Shown here piece by piece: positions 1 to 8,569 of a stretch of 61,521 nucleotides of DNA (the stretch's first letter is position 1; each line of letters opens with the position of its first letter). A program made the translations under genes and the position numbers. The notes below the pieces were generated by a model. The model did not search any database, was not told the DNA's origin, and worked only from the letters and a program-made list of their open reading frames with translations. Source of the stretch: Clostridia bacterium (lineage in GTDB: Bacteria; Bacillota; Clostridia; Lachnospirales; Lachnospiraceae); NCBI GenBank assembly GCA_910574835.1, contig CAJTDE010000028.1:1-61521 (forward strand), read 5' to 3'.

Positions 1-32
1 AAAACATTACTATATTTCATGCATACAGCATA

Positions 33-73
33 AAGTGCCACCGTCCCAGTATTTATAAGGGATTGTGGCACTT
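33..73 (-). terminator. Hairpin downstream of the endolysin gene
   Basis: Inverted repeat AAGTGCCAC (33-41) / GTGGCACTT (65-73) with an inner TCCC/GGGA pairing, lying 3' of the last gene of the lysis/tail operon. There is no clear U-tract after it on the minus strand, so it may be a terminator or an RNA 3'-end structure. The rest of positions 1-184 shows no gene. Confidence 0.45.
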
Positions 74-184
74 ACTTGATTCTTAAAGTGTCAAAAACGA
101 GATTTTAACACAAATAGTTAAACTTTCATAGTCTGTTGCAGGGTTATATTTTTTAGAATGTTATATTCATAGAAATATCTGATG

Positions 185-1078
185 TTAATTGTTCTTTAAA
201 ATGTACGTTGTTATGGGGCCGACAATTCCATCTGCTGCTATGCCGAAATATGTCTGCGCTGCTTTTAAGGCCGCATTTGTATCCTTTCCAAAAAAACCGT
301 CGATATTACTTTTTCCTCTGCTGTTTTTATATGTAAGAAATCCCAGGCGGATTAAATGATATTGAACCCATTTTACATCATCTCCATACACTTGAGGTGT
401 TTTAAGCCGTATTATTTTTTTGGGAACCGGATAAGGATTTTCTTCCACATCAGTAATACTTTTTCCTAATTCGCCGTACCATAAGTTTATATCCACATTT
501 CCGCCGATCCCATTTATTCGTCCCTTGGAGGTATATTGCCATCCCTCCAATGTCTGCCTAAGCACAGGTCTCTTATTTGACGGCGGATTTGCTGACATGT
601 CCATTATGCTTCCGGATGGATACCTTGCAATCCAAAAGCTGTTGGATATCTGATTTTCATAAGGTTTCAAATTTCTGTTATAAAATGACAGTCCTGTGTA
701 TACACCAAATTCCAACCCGGCAGGTTTGAGTTCTTTTTGGTATGAGTTTATGATTTCCAATAAAGTGACTCCAAGTCCATCCTGACAAGTGTCCTCCAGA
801 TCAAGCCAAACCTTTATTTTCCTTTTTCCCAAAACTTCGATTACTTTCCGTGCATCTGTTCTTGCTTTTGCTGCGGTTGTTGCATAAGAATAATTATATA
901 CTCCTATAATTGGAAGAGCTGCCTTTACACAGCCTGCCCAGTAATTCTCAAACTGCCTGTCCGGAGTAAGATCTTTGCGTATCACTTTCAAAATCACGCC
1001 GTGTATTCCTGAGGCTTTTACTTTTCTCCAATCAATATCTCCCTGATATGAGGATACGTCAATTACTTTTTTGTTCAA
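185..1078 (-). CDS. GH25 endolysin (lysozyme) with C-terminal peptidoglycan-binding domain
   Basis: Muramidase of glycoside hydrolase family 25, which cleaves the MurNAc-GlcNAc bond of peptidoglycan to release particles at lysis. The catalytic domain spans about residues 4-210: it opens with VIDVSSYQGDIDW (Asp7) and has the acidic strand motif WLDLED (Asp93, Glu95). Residues 225-297 form a PG_binding_1-type repeat (VYGDDVKWVQYHLIRLGF, DGFFGKDT). No signal peptide is seen, as expected for a holin-dependent lysin. The start is a TTG that overlaps the holin stop, with GGGGG 8 nt upstream, so translation is probably coupled. It is the last gene of the tail/lysis operon. Family assignment is firm; the bond specificity is from family knowledge. 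Confidence 0.93.
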   Translation of the reverse strand: MNKKVIDVSSYQGDIDWRKVKASGIHGVILKVIRKDLTPDRQFENYWAGCVKAALPIIGVYNYSYATTAAKARTDARKVIEVLGKRKIKVWLDLEDTCQDGLGVTLLEIINSYQKELKPAGLEFGVYTGLSFYNRNLKPYENQISNSFWIARYPSGSIMDMSANPPSNKRPVLRQTLEGWQYTSKGRINGIGGNVDINLWYGELGKSITDVEENPYPVPKKIIRLKTPQVYGDDVKWVQYHLIRLGFLTYKNSRGKSNIDGFFGKDTNAALKAAQTYFGIAADGIVGPITTYILKNN

Positions 1079-1533
1079 ATGCGATTCCCCCTGTCTGCTT
1101 CTGCCTTGTCTGATTTTTCTTGTAATATTTCCAAGGCTGTCCTTAATATGCTTGGCATTGGCCCTCCCATGATTCCATAGTTTTCTACAATAGAAATTCC
1201 TTCATTTACAATAAAGGCAATAATAACTGCTGTTTTAATGTAATTTACCTGCAATGTCACATCTAAGCGATATGCAACCATGATTACTAATAAGGAACAG
1301 CCTTTTCTGCATAAGCCCTTCCATGCGGATATGCTGTTAAGGGCTCCGCTTTCGGATTTTTCGCTTTGCTGCCAAATGGCCGCAATCATTAGCCCCATTG
1401 CAAAATCAATTCCCATAAAAATAAGTAAAGTTGCCAAATCTTCTGTCCAGCCTCCTAATAGTCCATTGATGATAAAACTGCCTCCTGTTCCGCAAGTGGC
1501 TAAAATAATCATTTTTAATTTATTCCAGTTCAT
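1075..1533 (-). CDS. Phage holin, toxin-secretion/lysis family 4
   Basis: Small membrane protein of the Phage_holin_4 type, which permeabilises the membrane so the adjacent endolysin reaches the wall. It has 152 aa with hydrophobic segments near residues 7-28, 32-53, 80-92 and 100-115. The motifs LGGWTEDLATLLIFMGIDF and AWKGLCRKG are typical of the family, and a charged tail (EKSDKAEADRGNRI) follows. Its stop overlaps the endolysin start, giving the usual holin-lysin pair. An AGGAG-type site precedes the ATG. Confidence 0.9.
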   Translation of the reverse strand: MNWNKLKMIILATCGTGGSFIINGLLGGWTEDLATLLIFMGIDFAMGLMIAAIWQQSEKSESGALNSISAWKGLCRKGCSLLVIMVAYRLDVTLQVNYIKTAVIIAFIVNEGISIVENYGIMGGPMPSILRTALEILQEKSDKAEADRGNRI

Positions 1534-1557
1534 TTATTTTCTCCTTTTTTAATTAAA

Positions 1558-1575
1558 AGAGCATTTCTGTGCTCT
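1558..1575 (-). other. Intergenic hairpin upstream of the holin gene
   Basis: AGAGCA-tttctg-TGCTCT is a perfect 6-bp stem in the gap between the inverted fibre segment and holin. It is one of several short hairpins that separate the non-overlapping genes of this operon (others at 5830, 8535, 9768, 10272 and 10941). Confidence 0.5.
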
Positions 1576-1622
1576 ATGTTTGTAATAGTAATTTGTTTTT
1601 GCATTTTTGCTATAGCCTTTTG

Positions 1623-1641
1623 AGCCCTAAGTGTGAAATTG
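1623..1641 (+). repeat. Putative inversion crossover site, left copy
   Basis: The + strand reads GAGcccTAAGTGTGAAaTTG. The - strand at 2306-2325 reads GAGaggTAAGTGTGAAtTTG. The ten-base core TAAGTGTGAA (1628-1637 here) is identical, and both copies lie in the same reading phase (AGT GTG AAN TTG) of two tail-fibre C-termini on opposite strands. It is inferred to be the left recombination site of an invertible segment. Confidence 0.6.
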
Positions 1642-1980
1642 CATCCGGTTGGGAGTATTTATATATCAGTTGATGCCACAAACCCAGCTTTGCTATTTGG
1701 TGGGACTTGGCAGCAGATAACCGGACGCTTTTTGCTTGCGGCTGGTGGGGGATATTCGGCTGGGACTACAGGAGGTGAGGCTGCTCACAAACTTACAATG
1801 GCAGAAATGCCTTCGCATAGTCATTCTTATGGTGCAAAATATGGAGGCGGCGTTAATTCAAGTACCAGTGGTGTTCATTTCTGTTATACTAACCAAAATA
1901 CAGGCACTTCTGGTGGCGATAGTCCACATAATAACATGCCACCATATTTGACAGTATATATGTGGAAACGTACGGCCTAA
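1624..1980 (+). pseudogene. Silent alternative tail-fibre C-terminus (orphan, opposite strand)
   Basis: The open frame has no credible start: GTG 1633 is the first start codon, no ribosome site precedes it, and an in-frame TGA lies at 1621-1623 just left of the repeat. It encodes a classic collar/fibre tip: HPVGSIYISVDATNPALLFG, GTWQQITGRFLLAAGGG, a His-rich SHSHS stretch and the terminal NMPPYLTVYMWKRTA. Every other tail gene is on the minus strand, and this one converges on the fibre gene with 1 nt between the stops. If the segment between the two TAAGTGTGAA repeats inverts, this frame fuses exactly in phase to the fibre N-terminus, giving a product of about 210 aa. It is best read as a stored alternative receptor-binding tip rather than a decayed gene. 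Confidence 0.75.
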
Positions 1981-1981
1981 A

Positions 1982-2599
1982 TTATAAAAACTTAAAATTT
2001 GAGAAAGTTATTGTTGGTGCAGATGCGTGCCATGATGTTGTAGAAGAACTATCACTACTTTTAGGGTATGCATCAGCCTTTTGCGATGATGTAACTTTAA
2101 AAGTCCCTGTACCATTTTTATATGTGTATATACCAACAGTTGTTGCTGTTCCCCATATTAAACTTAGATTATTCGCCTGGTATAATTTTGAGCTTGTTGT
2201 TACAGTGACCTGGAAATCCCGTTTAAAAGGGAGCGCTGAATCTGCACCTGCTGAATTAACAAAATGGATTTTTCCGTCGCTGCCCACATATACCCGCACT
2301 TTATTCAAATTCACACTTACCTCTCGTAACGCATCCCCCGTCAGCTTCGCATCCGCCGCAAACCCAGCCTCCTCCGCCGCAAGCGGATCAACCACATCTC
2401 CCGAATCAAACTTCCTGTTTATCTCCCTATGAATCGCATTAACCTCCGCCTGTCCAAATTCACTTCCTATCTGCTCATACTCCGTCACATCGACAAAGGA
2501 CACTGTCCCATCCTCATTAGTAATCATCTGATAACGCCGTCTTCCCTCCATAGATTCGGCAAGAATATCATCCTTAAAATTTGTTAATAATTCTGACAT
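1982..2599 (-). CDS. Tail fibre / receptor-binding protein with switchable C-terminus (expressed form)
   Basis: About 205 aa from ATG 2599 (SD AAAGGAG 10 nt upstream; ATG 2605 is an alternative with short spacing). The N-terminal ~95 residues (MSELLTNFKDDILAESMEGR ... DSGDVVDPLAAEEAGFAADAKLTGDALREV) form the constant part. After the SVNLN crossover the tail (VRVYVGSDGKIHFVNSAGADSAL ... TITFSNFKFL) is rich in beta-type and Ser/Thr residues. It lies between the distal tail genes and holin, the usual place for a host-range protein. The unexpressed tip on the other strand starts with the same ten bases in the same phase, so this gene probably exists in two forms. No homologous domain was recognised in the present tip. 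Confidence 0.75.
   Translation of the reverse strand: MSELLTNFKDDILAESMEGRRRYQMITNEDGTVSFVDVTEYEQIGSEFGQAEVNAIHREINRKFDSGDVVDPLAAEEAGFAADAKLTGDALREVSVNLNKVRVYVGSDGKIHFVNSAGADSALPFKRDFQVTVTTSSKLYQANNLSLIWGTATTVGIYTYKNGTGTFKVTSSQKADAYPKSSDSSSTTSWHASAPTITFSNFKFL
2306..2325 (-). repeat. Putative inversion crossover site, right copy
   Basis: The minus-strand core TAAGTGTGAA (2319-2310) lies inside the fibre gene at codons for V-S-V-N. It is an inverted copy of the sequence at 1628-1637, with matching flanks (GAG three bases 5', TTG one base 3'). The interval between cores is about 0.67 kb. Confidence 0.6.
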
Positions 2600-2721
2600 T
2601 AGCATTTCGCTCCTTTCTTTCATCCGCCCGTCTTTTTCAGGCAAAAAATATACCTTACGGTACTTCTTCAATTTACTTCTCTTCCTTATCACAGAAAAAC
2701 ACTCTCTAAGACGCCATCACT

Positions 2722-3150
2722 TTATCCGATAGCCAAATCCATCCTTCCCCCAAGATGCTTCCTGTTTCCCAGACGAAATGACAGCCTGGGTTTATTTTCC
2801 TTCTGTTCTTTCAGCAATGTATAGATTCTCAAAGCCGCTGATTCTATCCGGTTCAAATCCTCATACCCGATAAACGCCTGATTCTGCACATACACCGTCT
2901 TTTCCCCGATTGTCACCGGATAAATATTGGAATGTATCTGCTCCAGATTATCCGACAGCATATTGATTTCATCCGCATAATAAAAGCTTGAATAATCTTT
3001 ATCCGCCCCCATATCCCCGATCTCAAACGGATGATAAAGCGCCTCGGCCATCTCATGAAGAAACAGCAAATTATTCTTGATTCGGTTGTAATGCGGCGCA
3101 TCAAACCTGTCATCAGCGGTCCAATCTGTTTTTGGCTCTTGCCAGCTCAT
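2722..3150 (-). CDS. Phage tail-associated structural protein, function unknown
   Basis: 142-aa soluble protein beginning MSWQEPKTDWTADDRFDAPHYNRI, with a helical centre and no signal or membrane segment. Start ATG 3150 has AGGTGG at good distance and overlaps the stop of the upstream 759-aa tail protein (ATGA), so it is translationally coupled to it. Its place between the baseplate-like protein and the fibre suggests a distal tail or fibre-attachment component. I recognise the sequence style from clostridial phage tail modules but cannot name a function. Confidence 0.65.
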   Translation of the reverse strand: MSWQEPKTDWTADDRFDAPHYNRIKNNLLFLHEMAEALYHPFEIGDMGADKDYSSFYYADEINMLSDNLEQIHSNIYPVTIGEKTVYVQNQAFIGYEDLNRIESAALRIYTLLKEQKENKPRLSFRLGNRKHLGGRMDLAIG

Positions 3151-5423
3151 GTACTCACCACCTTCCTAGCTTTCATTTTTCCACTCCATGCGCCGTTGTA
3201 TTTCAGCTCATTCTGACAGCAGCGAATCATAGCCCGCTCCCTGCTCCGAAGCTCCAGGAAAAATAAATCATTTGCATCCACTCTGGGGTCCCCCCGGTAA
3301 GACACATCATATTCAACAGGAGCCTGGTAATACTCCGCCAGCCATTCTTCCAGCTCTTCAGCCTGCCCCACCGTACTAATCAATTCATTTTTCCACTCCA
3401 CTTCTTCACCGGTCGTATTGTGCAAAACCGTATGGCGGCTCTCATTCGTCTGATACTCCTTCCCGTTCACCACCACCTGAACCATCTGTTCCGCCGTCAC
3501 ATGGTCAAAAAATAACTTCGCATAAAAATCCGAGCTTTCCGCAATCCTGATCTTAGTCCCGTCAGGAAGCGTATCTCCATATGTCACCTCTCCTCCTTCC
3601 CTTTCCATAGCAAATTCCGCAGAAAGTCCGTAGGAGGCTTTGTTAAAATACACAATCCTTTCATTATTTTGCGGAGAAATTACCATTTCTTCACTATAAA
3701 TCTGTCCCGGCTCTTTTGTACTCTCACTGTAAATCGTGCGCACCACCGATAAAGATTTGAGCTGCTCCTGCTTCCTTCCCTTTGGCGTTGCCGTCAAGTC
3801 CCGATCATATTCCAAAAAATAATCCGTAACATCACCGAACTCCATCTTATCCAAAACCACCCGCGAATCGGGATATCCCTTTGTAAATTCAATCTCCATC
3901 CTGTCAAAATCTTCAAAGCTCTGATTCAAAATACATTCCGCCTCTTTGTTCCCTGTCACCTCAAATGCACATATAAGCTTTTCATCATTGTATGTACGAA
4001 TGATAAAATCTTCCGGTGCGGCCGAACAAAAACAAAAGCCCAATCCATAGCAGGTAAAAGCGCTTTCCATGACAATCGTGATAATCGGATTCTCCCGGAA
4101 CTCTCCGTTTTCATCACACACGGCGTCACTGATATAACCCGTATCATTCAAAATCTCATCCCTGTCTCTGGGCAGAAATATCATGGAACCGTCTGTTTTG
4201 GCAAAATCCCGGAATGCTATCGCATAAGTTGTCCTGCCTCCGTTTTTCAGCACATTTTCCACATGACTGTGAACGGCCTGCATATCCGCACTGGCTTCCA
4301 TATCCGGCAGAAAGGACGATTTTATTTGGATTTTTTTATTCCTGCTTTGGAACAGCACGCACCGGCAGGCATTTGACAGCATCTGCAATGCCTGGACATG
4401 GGAAACTGCCGGCATGGGATTGTAAATCAGAATATCTCTCAGATACGGGTCAACGGAGTACTCATTTTCCTGCAGCCCCATATCTTCCAGAATATCCAGC
4501 GCCAATGCATAGGCCGTCATGCCCTCCTTACGGTATTTTCCTCTATAATAGACGCCCTTCATATTATCAAAAGGGTCCGTAGCCGTGAATTTTGCCTGCT
4601 TGTCATCCGCATCCCAGGATTTCAGATAAACCTCATTGCTTCCAAGCCATTCAATATCCCCCTTTCCGGTGACATCGTATCCAAAGGACACATGGATTTC
4701 CTGTCCAAGCTCCATAAAGTGAATAGCGCTCTCCGGATTGTCGATATTGTACCGGAGAGAATAATTGTACACGGTCAAGGACATATCCTGGCTCGGTATG
4801 CAATCTGAAATGGGAGAAACGCTGTCCTTAAAGGAATAGCTTTTTACATCCTTATTGGTAAATACATTTCCCACGCCGCACAGGAATTTATAAATCCTCA
4901 GCCGCCCCTGCCCGTTTACCATAGACAGAGGTATTATTTTTAAAAACGAAACGCCTGTAAATACATCCTCCGTACTCCATAAAGCCGACGTATTTCCTGC
5001 ATATTCCCGGACGCCCGAATCGCTTTCAATGATAAATGCCGTCGGATAGGCTTCTCCGAAATCTATGGTCAGCCCCTTGATATCCAGATCTGTCATTCCA
5101 AAGCGTATCTCAATGCTTCCCAGCAGGCTTTCCGTCACAAGACCATTGTTCATAACAACTTCTCGGATATCTCTCGGAAGAAATACCATACTGCCGTCCG
5201 TTTTTGCAAAGCCCTGCTCCGCCGTAGCATAAATACTGTCTATTTCATAATTATTAAACGGCTTTGCAGGACTTGAATACCCGGTAAAGCTATTCTCCGG
5301 TATCTCCGTATAAGCTGTTTTCTGTGCGTCCTGATTGATTACGCCTATGGAAATATGAATATAAGCCCTGTTTCGGAGAGGGCGCTTCATTGCCTCCTTA
5401 TACGCTTTACTTACTTTCTGCAT
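3147..5423 (-). CDS. Large distal tail / baseplate-like protein with internal duplication
   Basis: 759 aa, starting at ATG 5423 in a TAATG overlap with the upstream gene. A short segment is repeated: FAKTDGSMVFLPRDIREVV near residue 72 and FAKTDGSMIFLPRDRDEIL near residue 405. Each is followed by a similar beta-rich stretch (SLLGSIEIRFG... and ENPIITIVMES...), so two related carbohydrate-binding-like or Dit-like modules are likely. The middle (residues about 215-330, GQEIHVSFGYD, DADDKQAKFTATDPFD) resembles tail proteins of the tail-associated-lysin/hub position. It sits after the tape measure and a 125-aa protein, where siphophages place Dit and Tal. No lytic catalytic motif was recognised. 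Confidence 0.7.
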   Translation of the reverse strand: MQKVSKAYKEAMKRPLRNRAYIHISIGVINQDAQKTAYTEIPENSFTGYSSPAKPFNNYEIDSIYATAEQGFAKTDGSMVFLPRDIREVVMNNGLVTESLLGSIEIRFGMTDLDIKGLTIDFGEAYPTAFIIESDSGVREYAGNTSALWSTEDVFTGVSFLKIIPLSMVNGQGRLRIYKFLCGVGNVFTNKDVKSYSFKDSVSPISDCIPSQDMSLTVYNYSLRYNIDNPESAIHFMELGQEIHVSFGYDVTGKGDIEWLGSNEVYLKSWDADDKQAKFTATDPFDNMKGVYYRGKYRKEGMTAYALALDILEDMGLQENEYSVDPYLRDILIYNPMPAVSHVQALQMLSNACRCVLFQSRNKKIQIKSSFLPDMEASADMQAVHSHVENVLKNGGRTTYAIAFRDFAKTDGSMIFLPRDRDEILNDTGYISDAVCDENGEFRENPIITIVMESAFTCYGLGFCFCSAAPEDFIIRTYNDEKLICAFEVTGNKEAECILNQSFEDFDRMEIEFTKGYPDSRVVLDKMEFGDVTDYFLEYDRDLTATPKGRKQEQLKSLSVVRTIYSESTKEPGQIYSEEMVISPQNNERIVYFNKASYGLSAEFAMEREGGEVTYGDTLPDGTKIRIAESSDFYAKLFFDHVTAEQMVQVVVNGKEYQTNESRHTVLHNTTGEEVEWKNELISTVGQAEELEEWLAEYYQAPVEYDVSYRGDPRVDANDLFFLELRSRERAMIRCCQNELKYNGAWSGKMKARKVVST

Positions 5424-5800
5424 TATTCCCACCCACAATCTACCAGATTCAGTTGACAGTTACGATATTGCTTTATTTTTTTATCCCTGTCCAGCCAATA
5501 GGGTTCTCCGGATCTGCTGCCGGGATACATGGTAATGGTCCTTCGCTCTCTGGTCTGCGGATCTTCAAAGGTCACCGGTATAAAAAACGGTTCCAGCGCT
5601 TTCAGCATTCGCTCCCAGACCGCCGCATCCAGGCCCTCCCACTGCATACTGTCCAGTTTATACTGATTTCTTCCGATTACCTGCCCGACAACTGCCCCCA
5701 ATGCGTTTACACCGGAGTCCACATTGGTCAGTACTGTTATTTTAAATCCCCGCTTTGGTGTGGGGAAACGCACTCCATTGACTATCAGAAATGCTGACAT
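5423..5800 (-). CDS. Small distal tail protein next to the tape measure
   Basis: 125 aa beginning MSAFLIVNGVRFPTPKRGF. It contains an aromatic and charged centre (MLKALEPFFIPVTFEDPQ) followed by RRTITMYPGSRSGEPYWLDR, like small tail-tip proteins of clostridial siphophages (DUF6711-like by memory). GAGGTGA precedes ATG 5800, and the stop overlaps the next start (TAATG). Location directly after the tape measure supports a tail-tip role; a precise function cannot be given. Confidence 0.6.
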   Translation of the reverse strand: MSAFLIVNGVRFPTPKRGFKITVLTNVDSGVNALGAVVGQVIGRNQYKLDSMQWEGLDAAVWERMLKALEPFFIPVTFEDPQTRERRTITMYPGSRSGEPYWLDRDKKIKQYRNCQLNLVDCGWE

Positions 5801-5829
5801 CTGACATCACCTCTTTTCCATTGATAAAA

Positions 5830-5855
5830 GAGCACTTCCTTTTACGGAAATGCTC
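5830..5855 (-). other. RNA hairpin between tape measure and tail-tip gene
   Basis: In the transcribed (minus) strand the sequence forms GAGCAUUUCC-guaaaa-GGAAGUGCUC, a 10-bp stem with one U.G wobble. The wobble appears as a C.A mismatch on the plus strand, which argues for selection on the mRNA. There is no U-tract, so this is more likely a processing or stability element than a terminator. Confidence 0.55.
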
Positions 5856-5890
5856 CTTTGGTTGATATGTTTTCTAAATTTGCCGCCTGC

Positions 5891-8482
5891 TTATGCCGGC
5901 TGAAAGCTCAGACCCATTCTCCTTCTTGTCCTGTCTATTCCGTCAACCAGTGAACGGCCGTCCAGGGATATATCCGTGTCTTTTTCCAGAATAGCCCGAA
6001 GCAATGCGTTCTGTTCCCGCAAAAGGGTATTTTGTCCGCCTGCGTGAATCCCCTGCATAACGGCTCCGCGGATTGCTTCCACAATCTGATCGTTATTGGC
6101 AACCGCCGAGTGATTTCCAATGCGTCCTACCATCTCGTTCATTCCGTTTTCACGTGCCAGAAACAGCTCGCCGGTCTCCGGATAACCTCCGGATGCAAAG
6201 CCTCTGACCGTATGTGTACGGACGGATACACTTGCCATAGAGGATGCGGCCGCTTTTACGGAGCGAATCGCAGACATCATTGAGCTGCACATTCCCTGTA
6301 CACTGTTGTTCAAAGCAGATACCGCCGATTGTACTTCGGTACAGGCGGAACGGACCGCAGATACGAATTGACTCCATCTGGCCGTCCATCCGATGTTAAC
6401 AGCTGTCATTCCGGCCGTTACATTTGTATTTAACAAAATAAGATTTTGCATAATCGCCTGATTTATCTGCAGCCACATAAGACGTGTCTGGTTCAGCATC
6501 AGCGTCCACTTCTGCATCATCAGCATGGTAATCGCCGTTAAAATCAGCCCTATCTGCTGGTTCATCATTATGAGTGCATTTACCACGGACATGCTCAAAA
6601 GCTGTATGCTTTCCCCGGAAGCCAGCAGCATATTTTCAAAGCCCAGCCGGAACGTTTCCATAAATGCCAGGAGTGCGGCTTCGGCAATCAGGGCAAAGTT
6701 TTCCGGGCTTAGCTGCTCTCTGAAAATGTTCATCAGCGTCTGGGCAAATAAGCTTAGCTGCTCTATGATAATCTCAGAATCTGAAAACGGCTCAAGCAAG
6801 CCTAATATTGCATAGTCTCCTATCTCAGCCATAGCTTTGCTGGGGCTGTGAATATCCAAAGCATCCCGAAAGCCATCAACAAAGCCCGAACAGAAGTCCC
6901 CGATTCCCTTTTTTACATCCTCCCACATATCTTGAATCCCCTTCCAGAGTCCGGCAATAATATCCGACCCCAGCTTGAGAAACTTTTCGGGCAGAGCTTC
7001 AAAAAATTCTAATATTTTATCGGCAATTTCCGGCACCTTTTCCGTGACAAATTGAAGGATCTCTTCTTTCCATTCTCCCAGCTTCTCTATGACTAAAATA
7101 ATCGTATCATAGATTTTACCCGGAAGCTCGGAAAACCATGTCACGATATCTTCTATCAGCTTTCCAATCTGTTCCGCTAAATACTCGTTTAGCTCCATAA
7201 CCCACACGACAAAGCTGCCCAGGGTCTCTCCCAGCCAGTAACCAAGCTTTCCAGGAAGCTCAGATAAAAAGACGCCGATGCTCTCCACCAGTTCTCCGAA
7301 TTTCTCAGGGATGCTTTGGAAAAACGGCAGTGCGCTTCCGTTCCACCATTCCAGTAATTTTTCACTTATTAATGCCCATATTTCTTCAAAGCCTCCGAAG
7401 AGAGCTTCCTTTATTCCGCCGAGCACTTCAAGAAGCCCTTCTCCAATCAGAGAAAATCCTTCCATCATCTTTTCCGGATCAAGTGTAAGAATGCCTGTAA
7501 TAACTCCCACCAAACCGCTCGCTATGTCCATAAGTCCTTGTATCGTCTGCATCAGACCTACAATATCGCCGCACAGCAGTTCAATCATTCCCGCACCTAC
7601 TATTTCCGCTAGTATCACTGTGAATGTTGCCAGAGCTTCCACAATCCCTTTTAAACCGCTGGATTCATAAAAATCGTACAAAGCTGCTCCAAACCCTTTG
7701 ATACTTTCCCAGAGAGGTAATATTGCCCCCTGGATTTTCTCAAACGCACCCAGCAGAGTATCCTTAACTGTGGTAAAGGCCGAACAAACCGCATTTCTGA
7801 ATTGTTCGCTGGTATTCCACAGATCAACGATAACAAGTACGGCAGCAACGATTGCTGCCACTATCGTCGCCGCCGCTCCTGCACTGATGCCAAATGCCAC
7901 TGAAAATGATTCGCCGATGCTCCCTGCCCCTATGGAAACATAAGAGATAAACTCCCCTATATGTGCTGTCAACGGGCTTATTAAGTTTTTCACCAGGTCT
8001 GTCACTATCCCCACGGTTTCTGTGCCGAACAGCGATTCAAGAGCCTTTTTCATCTCTTCTAAGCTGCCCTTAAAATCAGTAAATCTTGTTACAATATCTC
8101 CGATACCGTTCAGCGCCGCGAATCCGGCCTCCAATCCGCCAAATGCCTCCGTCAGCGAGGCAACATTTCCCGATACGTTCGCGGAATCCGTTAAAGCAGA
8201 CGACAGTTCACCAATACCTGCAAAATTCATACTGGAAAGTCTTTGAACACTGTCTGCAAAATGAGCCAATCCAGAAGTGTCAATATTCCCCAGTATCTGC
8301 ATGGTCTGTCCCATTTTTTCAACACTGTTTGTAAATCCCTCCAAGCCTTTTTGATTTATCTCAGAAATGGAAGCAGATATCTTTTCCAATTTATTCGCCA
8401 ATTTGCTCAGTTCCGCATTTGCTTTTGCCGCCGATATGTCTATCTGCGCTTTTATATGCTTCACATCTGCTGCCACAAACAT
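5891..8482 (-). CDS. Phage tail tape measure protein
   Basis: 863 aa from ATG 8482 (AAAGGAG 7 nt upstream). Residues 1-110 are an alternating Ala/Leu coiled coil (KLANKLEKISASISEINQKG). Hydrophobic stretches (ISAGAAATIVAAIVAAVLVIVDLW and the segments around 280-360) follow. Helical repeats with regularly spaced Trp are next (EEIWALISEKLLEWWNGS, LPGKLGYWLGETLG, LPGKIYDTIILVIEKLGEW). The motif SPSKAMAEIGDYAILGL is a hallmark of tape measure proteins in Firmicutes phages. It sets tail length and is expelled during membrane penetration. It lies downstream of the assembly chaperones, as in other siphovirus tails. The length predicts a tail of roughly 130 nm by the usual 1.5 A per residue, which is an inference. 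Confidence 0.92.
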   Translation of the reverse strand: MFVAADVKHIKAQIDISAAKANAELSKLANKLEKISASISEINQKGLEGFTNSVEKMGQTMQILGNIDTSGLAHFADSVQRLSSMNFAGIGELSSALTDSANVSGNVASLTEAFGGLEAGFAALNGIGDIVTRFTDFKGSLEEMKKALESLFGTETVGIVTDLVKNLISPLTAHIGEFISYVSIGAGSIGESFSVAFGISAGAAATIVAAIVAAVLVIVDLWNTSEQFRNAVCSAFTTVKDTLLGAFEKIQGAILPLWESIKGFGAALYDFYESSGLKGIVEALATFTVILAEIVGAGMIELLCGDIVGLMQTIQGLMDIASGLVGVITGILTLDPEKMMEGFSLIGEGLLEVLGGIKEALFGGFEEIWALISEKLLEWWNGSALPFFQSIPEKFGELVESIGVFLSELPGKLGYWLGETLGSFVVWVMELNEYLAEQIGKLIEDIVTWFSELPGKIYDTIILVIEKLGEWKEEILQFVTEKVPEIADKILEFFEALPEKFLKLGSDIIAGLWKGIQDMWEDVKKGIGDFCSGFVDGFRDALDIHSPSKAMAEIGDYAILGLLEPFSDSEIIIEQLSLFAQTLMNIFREQLSPENFALIAEAALLAFMETFRLGFENMLLASGESIQLLSMSVVNALIMMNQQIGLILTAITMLMMQKWTLMLNQTRLMWLQINQAIMQNLILLNTNVTAGMTAVNIGWTARWSQFVSAVRSACTEVQSAVSALNNSVQGMCSSMMSAIRSVKAAASSMASVSVRTHTVRGFASGGYPETGELFLARENGMNEMVGRIGNHSAVANNDQIVEAIRGAVMQGIHAGGQNTLLREQNALLRAILEKDTDISLDGRSLVDGIDRTRRRMGLSFQPA

Positions 8483-8534
8483 CACTCTCCTTTCGTCTCT
8501 GCACTGACGTTCGGAGACGTTCGGGCATAAGAAA

Positions 8535-8559
8535 AACACCTGCCGATATGGCAAGTGTT
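8535..8559 (-). other. RNA hairpin between zinc-ribbon gene and tape measure
   Basis: Minus-strand RNA folds as AACACUUGCC-auauc-GGCAGGUGUU: a 10-bp stem with a single U.G wobble. The architecture is almost the same as the hairpin at 5830-5855 although the sequence differs. It lies just 3' of the zinc-ribbon gene stop. Confidence 0.55.
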
Positions 8560-8569
8560 TTATCATTCA

